Assembly: GCA_016462185.1 (NCBI GenBank)
Contig: JAEMTQ010000001.1
Coordinates: 22,360 to 66,209 of the forward strand
Source: Ilumatobacteraceae bacterium
Lineage (GTDB): Bacteria; Actinomycetota; Acidimicrobiia; Acidimicrobiales; Ilumatobacteraceae
Length of the DNA stretch: 43,850 nucleotides
Reading direction: 5' to 3'
Shown: positions 40,496-43,850 of the stretch, piece by piece
Position numbering within the stretch: the first letter of the stretch is position 1
How the letters are laid out: each line of letters starts with the position of its first letter
Notes under the pieces: generated by a model
What the model was told of the DNA's origin: nothing
What the model saw: the letters and a program-made list of their open reading frames with translations, nothing else
The model's database searches: none
Program-made: the position numbers and the translations under genes

Positions 40496-41419
40496 ATGTC
40501 TTCGCAAGAGAGTTTTCGGCCTGCTTTATCAATTGTTGCAGTTGCTAAAAAACGCTCCACAATTCTGGATCTTGCCCGTCGTGCAGAAGAGATGAATTTT
40601 GCTGGCATCGCTTGCCCAAGCCTTGGCGCAACGATGGGACTCTGCGTTTCACTTGCTCATGTCACGAGCAAAATTAAATTTTGGACCTCAATCCAACCTA
40701 TTTATTACAGCCATGCAATCGAGATGGCCAATACTGCGGCCCACATCCACGAAATCTCGAATGGCAGATTCGGACTCGGACTTGGTGTGAGCCACGCACC
40801 CGTCGTCAGTCGACTCGGGGCAAACTCGTCGACACCGATTGCCGACATCAAAAGTTACGTCGAAGCGATGCGCGCGCAGTCCAGATTTTCAGGAGAATTA
40901 CCACCGATTTATTTGGCGGCATTGCGCAACAAAATGCTGGCTGTTGCCACCGAAATTTCTGAAGGTGCGGTCTGGGCTAATGCCTCGCGAAAAAGCATTA
41001 CAGGTCAGGTTGCTCTCATTCCTGAAAATCGTCGTAACGAGATGTTTCTTGCAAATATGATTCCGACAGTTATTTGTGATGATGTCAACTCTGCGCGCGA
41101 CGTGCACCGAAAAACGCTCACGGGTTACGCAACTCTTCCTAATTATCGCAACTACTGGCGCTCGTGCGGCTACGGCGAACAGATTGATGCATTTGAAAAA
41201 GTTCTGGCGAGTGCAAAGCCCGAAAATCGCGCCACCGAACTCATCGCCTCAATGGATAATGAATGGCTAGATGATTGCACCCTCTCAGGCGACGCCGACA
41301 CCGTTCGCGAGGGACTCTATTCGTGGTCGCAGTCTGGTGTTCTGCCGATTGCAGTTATGTCTTCAACTTCGGGTGGACAGGCTCAAGCGATCAGTCAACT
41401 TTTTGACGCGTTTGCATAG
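40496..41419 (+). CDS. LLM-class (luciferase-like, probably F420-dependent) oxidoreductase
   Basis: 307 aa; IQPIYYSHAIEMANTAAHIHEISNGRFGLGLGVSHAP; only well supported + strand gene. Confidence 0.88.
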   Translation: MSSQESFRPALSIVAVAKKRSTILDLARRAEEMNFAGIACPSLGATMGLCVSLAHVTSKIKFWTSIQPIYYSHAIEMANTAAHIHEISNGRFGLGLGVSHAPVVSRLGANSSTPIADIKSYVEAMRAQSRFSGELPPIYLAALRNKMLAVATEISEGAVWANASRKSITGQVALIPENRRNEMFLANMIPTVICDDVNSARDVHRKTLTGYATLPNYRNYWRSCGYGEQIDAFEKVLASAKPENRATELIASMDNEWLDDCTLSGDADTVREGLYSWSQSGVLPIAVMSSTSGGQAQAISQLFDAFA

Positions 41420-42332
41420 CCACTCGATCGCTCGGCCAGTTGGGCTGAAACAAGTGCCACTGATCCGGCGCACGACGAATTAAGGCTTCGATTTCGTTCA
41501 CCAAATCTTGCGAGACTCTGGTCATGTCTTCGCGCAAAGAACCTTTTCGTTCAAGGTTGATCGCCGGCCTCACGACAGTTTCGTGTTGATCAAGACCTCT
41601 GCCGAAATAAGTTCCAAGTGGCAGCAATGTCGCACCCGAGCGCAATGCAAAAAATGCAGGGCCCGCTGGAATGCTCGTACGCTCACCAAAAAATTCAACA
41701 TCAACTCCGTTGCCTTGTAGATCGCGGTCGCACAGCAATGCGACTATCTGGTTGTTCGCCAATGCTTCTTGCACTGCAACTCCGGCATTGTCATCTAGCG
41801 GAATCACATCTACGCCGTAGCTCTTGCGCAGATCAACGAACATCGCAAAGAGTCTCTCTGACTCAAGTTTCTCGACAACAGCATGCAGACGATGACCTTG
41901 GTGAATCAACCAACGGCCCGACCACTCCCACCCTCCAAGGTGTGGCAGGGCCAAGATCACTCCTTTGCCGTTCTTCAACCCGTTTTGAATGTGCTCAAAA
42001 CCACTTATCTCAATTTTTGCGTCAATCGCTTTTTTGTTTAAACCTGGAAGTCGAAAAGTTTCAATGTAGTAGCGCGCGTAACTCTCATAGGCTTTTTGAA
42101 CAGTACGTCGCAATCTGCGTCCACTCAATGATGGGTCAACGCGTTGCATGTTGCGCCCAACAATGTCGCGCTTACTGCGGATGAACACACAAACAATCGG
42201 TACCAAAACTGCACTCAATGCGGCAATAAAATTTGGCGGAATTAGTTTTGTCAACCTAGAGACAACTCGATAACCAAAAATTATTAGCGCATCCGCGTGC
42301 GACCCTGTCTTTTGTTGCGAGTTCGTTGTCAC
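41391..42332 (-). CDS. LpxL/HtrB-type acyltransferase (probable PIM acyltransferase)
   Basis: 313 aa, GTG start; ALPHLGGWEWSG (HX4E), LCDRDLQGNGVDVEFFGERTSIPAGPAFFALRSGATLLP; position between pimA and pgsA. Confidence 0.88.
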   Translation of the reverse strand: MTTNSQQKTGSHADALIIFGYRVVSRLTKLIPPNFIAALSAVLVPIVCVFIRSKRDIVGRNMQRVDPSLSGRRLRRTVQKAYESYARYYIETFRLPGLNKKAIDAKIEISGFEHIQNGLKNGKGVILALPHLGGWEWSGRWLIHQGHRLHAVVEKLESERLFAMFVDLRKSYGVDVIPLDDNAGVAVQEALANNQIVALLCDRDLQGNGVDVEFFGERTSIPAGPAFFALRSGATLLPLGTYFGRGLDQHETVVRPAINLERKGSLREDMTRVSQDLVNEIEALIRRAPDQWHLFQPNWPSDRVAMQTRQKVD

Positions 42333-43018
42333 TGCACTCGACGGCGACGAGTCACACGAAGTCGTCGGTCAGCACGTTGCGCTCTGCGCGAGGCTCGCCT
42401 GGATTGTCGCAAAGCAACTCTCTCAGCAGCGGCAGGCGCAACCGCGGCTTGATTCCAGACTTTGAAGAACCGCTGCACAGCGGTAATCGTGACCAGCACG
42501 AGCATCAAAATCATCGTCCAAAAAAGCATCGAATCAAACAGCAAACCAACGCACAACAAGATGATCCGCTCGGCTCTTTCCATCAATCCACCCTTGGCCG
42601 TCAAACCCAAGGCCTCGGCTTTTGCTCGTTGATAAGAAATCAGTGATGAAACAGCCATAACTGCAAAAGGCAAAACCGCCGCATGCGCGCCTCGTTGCGA
42701 AGCCAAGAACCACGCCACGCCACCCAACAGAACTGCATCGGTAACTCGATCAATCGTTGAGTCAAAAAAAGCGCCACGTTGACTGCTTTGGTTCGACGCC
42801 TTAGCCAACGCACCGTCCAATAAGTCTGGCAAGGCCGCAAGCACAACCAACAACAGTCCAAGTCGCAAAGCGCCAAGACCAATCGCAACCGCGGCACCAC
42901 AGGCCACAACCAGACCGATCAGTGTCAAGTGGTCTGGTGAAAGTTTGGTACGTCGCAGTTGTTCGCCGACTGGCTTAACTACGCGTTCAACTTGGTGGCG
43001 AAATCTGCCATCGAACAT
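42329..43018 (-). CDS. pgsA: CDP-alcohol phosphatidyltransferase, PgsA/PI-phosphate synthase-like
   Basis: 229 aa; signature DGALAKASNQSSQRGAFFDSTID; neighbourhood HIT-pgsA-acyltransferase-pimA. Confidence 0.88.
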   Translation of the reverse strand: MFDGRFRHQVERVVKPVGEQLRRTKLSPDHLTLIGLVVACGAAVAIGLGALRLGLLLVVLAALPDLLDGALAKASNQSSQRGAFFDSTIDRVTDAVLLGGVAWFLASQRGAHAAVLPFAVMAVSSLISYQRAKAEALGLTAKGGLMERAERIILLCVGLLFDSMLFWTMILMLVLVTITAVQRFFKVWNQAAVAPAAAERVALRQSRRASRRAQRADRRLRVTRRRRVQ

Positions 43019-43027
43019 CGTTACAGC

Positions 43028-43540
43028 CTAACTCTCAGGATTTGATTCGACTAGACACTCAACAATTCGTGCGTCAACGGCGTCAATCAAAACCAAACCA
43101 CGCATGAGCGGTGGTTCTTGTGCGCTGTAACACATCACGCGCCAAGTCGGACGACTTCTAAAACCTCGCCAGACTTGTTGTGCTGAAGCGTGCCCAACTG
43201 CAAAATCAACCGCACGAGTCGCGTGCACTAGAGCCAACTTTTCATCTACCGTCATTCGCCACGATGCCGACAATGAAAACAAACCAACTACGGCCAGCAA
43301 AATTGCCGCTCCTAAAAAGCCGCTACTCACAAGACCCGAGTCACTTTCTTTTTGAACAAACCACAACCAACCCGACAACACACTGATCAACAAATAGAGC
43401 GCACCCGGAATTCGACGTCGACTGTTATCGGGAAACTTATATGGTCCGACAAATGCCGAGACATTTAAATCGGCTGGTAACTCGTCGCGAATTTCGTTCG
43501 CATCACTCGACGGTTTATTTGAAGTCTCATCGTTTTTCAT
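43028..43540 (-). CDS. Hypothetical two-TM membrane protein
   Basis: About 170 aa from ATG 43538-43540 (longer TTG start at 43561 possible, overlapping HIT); hydrophobic segments GALYLLISVLSGWLWFV and GFLGAAILLAVVGLFSLSA. Confidence 0.7.
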   Translation of the reverse strand: MKNDETSNKPSSDANEIRDELPADLNVSAFVGPYKFPDNSRRRIPGALYLLISVLSGWLWFVQKESDSGLVSSGFLGAAILLAVVGLFSLSASWRMTVDEKLALVHATRAVDFAVGHASAQQVWRGFRSRPTWRVMCYSAQEPPLMRGLVLIDAVDARIVECLVESNPES

Positions 43541-43547
43541 TTCTGTT

Positions 43548-43850
43548 TCATTTCTGGGCAATCCATGCTTTACGGATGCGATCGGCGCTCACGTCTAGAG
43601 CTTCGGGCAGAATTTTGGTATTCGCAGTCGTGACCATGAAGTTTGTATCTCCACCCCATCTACCCACGATGTGCACGTGCAGGTGTTGCGCAATGCTGCC
43701 ACCGGCAGCGGCGCCAAGATTAATGCCCACGTTCATCGCCTCGGGGTTATAAACCGACTTTAAAACTTTTACACCCGTGGTCACTGTCGCCCACAACTCT
43801 GTCGTCTCTTCACTTGTCAAATTTTCAAGTTCAGCAACTTCGCGATGCGG
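43548..43850 (-). CDS. HIT family protein (C-terminal part; continues beyond the window)
   Basis: HIT motif QHLHVHIVGRWGGD; frame stays open to the window end (PHREVAELENLTSEE), so the 5' end is outside. Confidence 0.92.
   Translation of the reverse strand, partial: PHREVAELENLTSEETTELWATVTTGVKVLKSVYNPEAMNVGINLGAAAGGSIAQHLHVHIVGRWGGDTNFMVTTANTKILPEALDVSADRIRKAWIAQK

Noticed and set aside
1-43850. Search for CRISPR arrays, tRNA/rRNA genes, transposases, phage or toxin-antitoxin modules
   Set aside because: No direct repeats with spacers, no cloverleaf sequences and no mobile-element proteins noticed by eye; a tRNAscan or CRISPR-finder run would be decisive

Overview
This 43.85 kb window looks like an ordinary, very compact chromosomal segment of a moderately low-GC actinobacterium, by gene order and protein character probably an Acidimicrobiia-like lineage (inference). 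All but one of the supported genes lie on the minus strand. In transcription order they are: HIT protein, a membrane protein, pgsA, an LPLAT-type acyltransferase, [one + strand LLM oxidoreductase], pimA-like GT4, lemA, M48 protease, DUF3048 lipoprotein, pdxS, pdxT, yebC, a PrxQ-type peroxiredoxin, ruvC-ruvA-ruvB, queA, tgt, yajC-secD-secF, rel, hisS, aspS, rarA, a small membrane protein, alaS, ruvX, mltG, aroE-aroC-aroK-aroB-aroQ, pepQ-like, efp, nusB, a DUF2079 membrane protein, and pyrR-pyrB-pyrC-carA-carB. From memory this matches the conserved actinobacterial supercluster known from Mycobacterium and Streptomyces. I saw no tRNA, rRNA, CRISPR array, transposase, integrase or prophage genes. 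I found no convincing undescribed multi-gene system. The strongest non-coding signal is a hairpin directly upstream of pyrR that carries an exact match to the PyrR RNA-binding loop consensus and overlaps the Shine-Dalgarno sequence, predicting PyrR-dependent translational repression of the pyr operon. Other points worth checking are the genes inserted into conserved neighbourhoods (DUF2079, PrxQ, LLM, 177-aa membrane protein), an Arg-to-Lys change in the PgsA signature, a Ser/Thr-rich insert in SecD, and pervasive start/stop overlaps.
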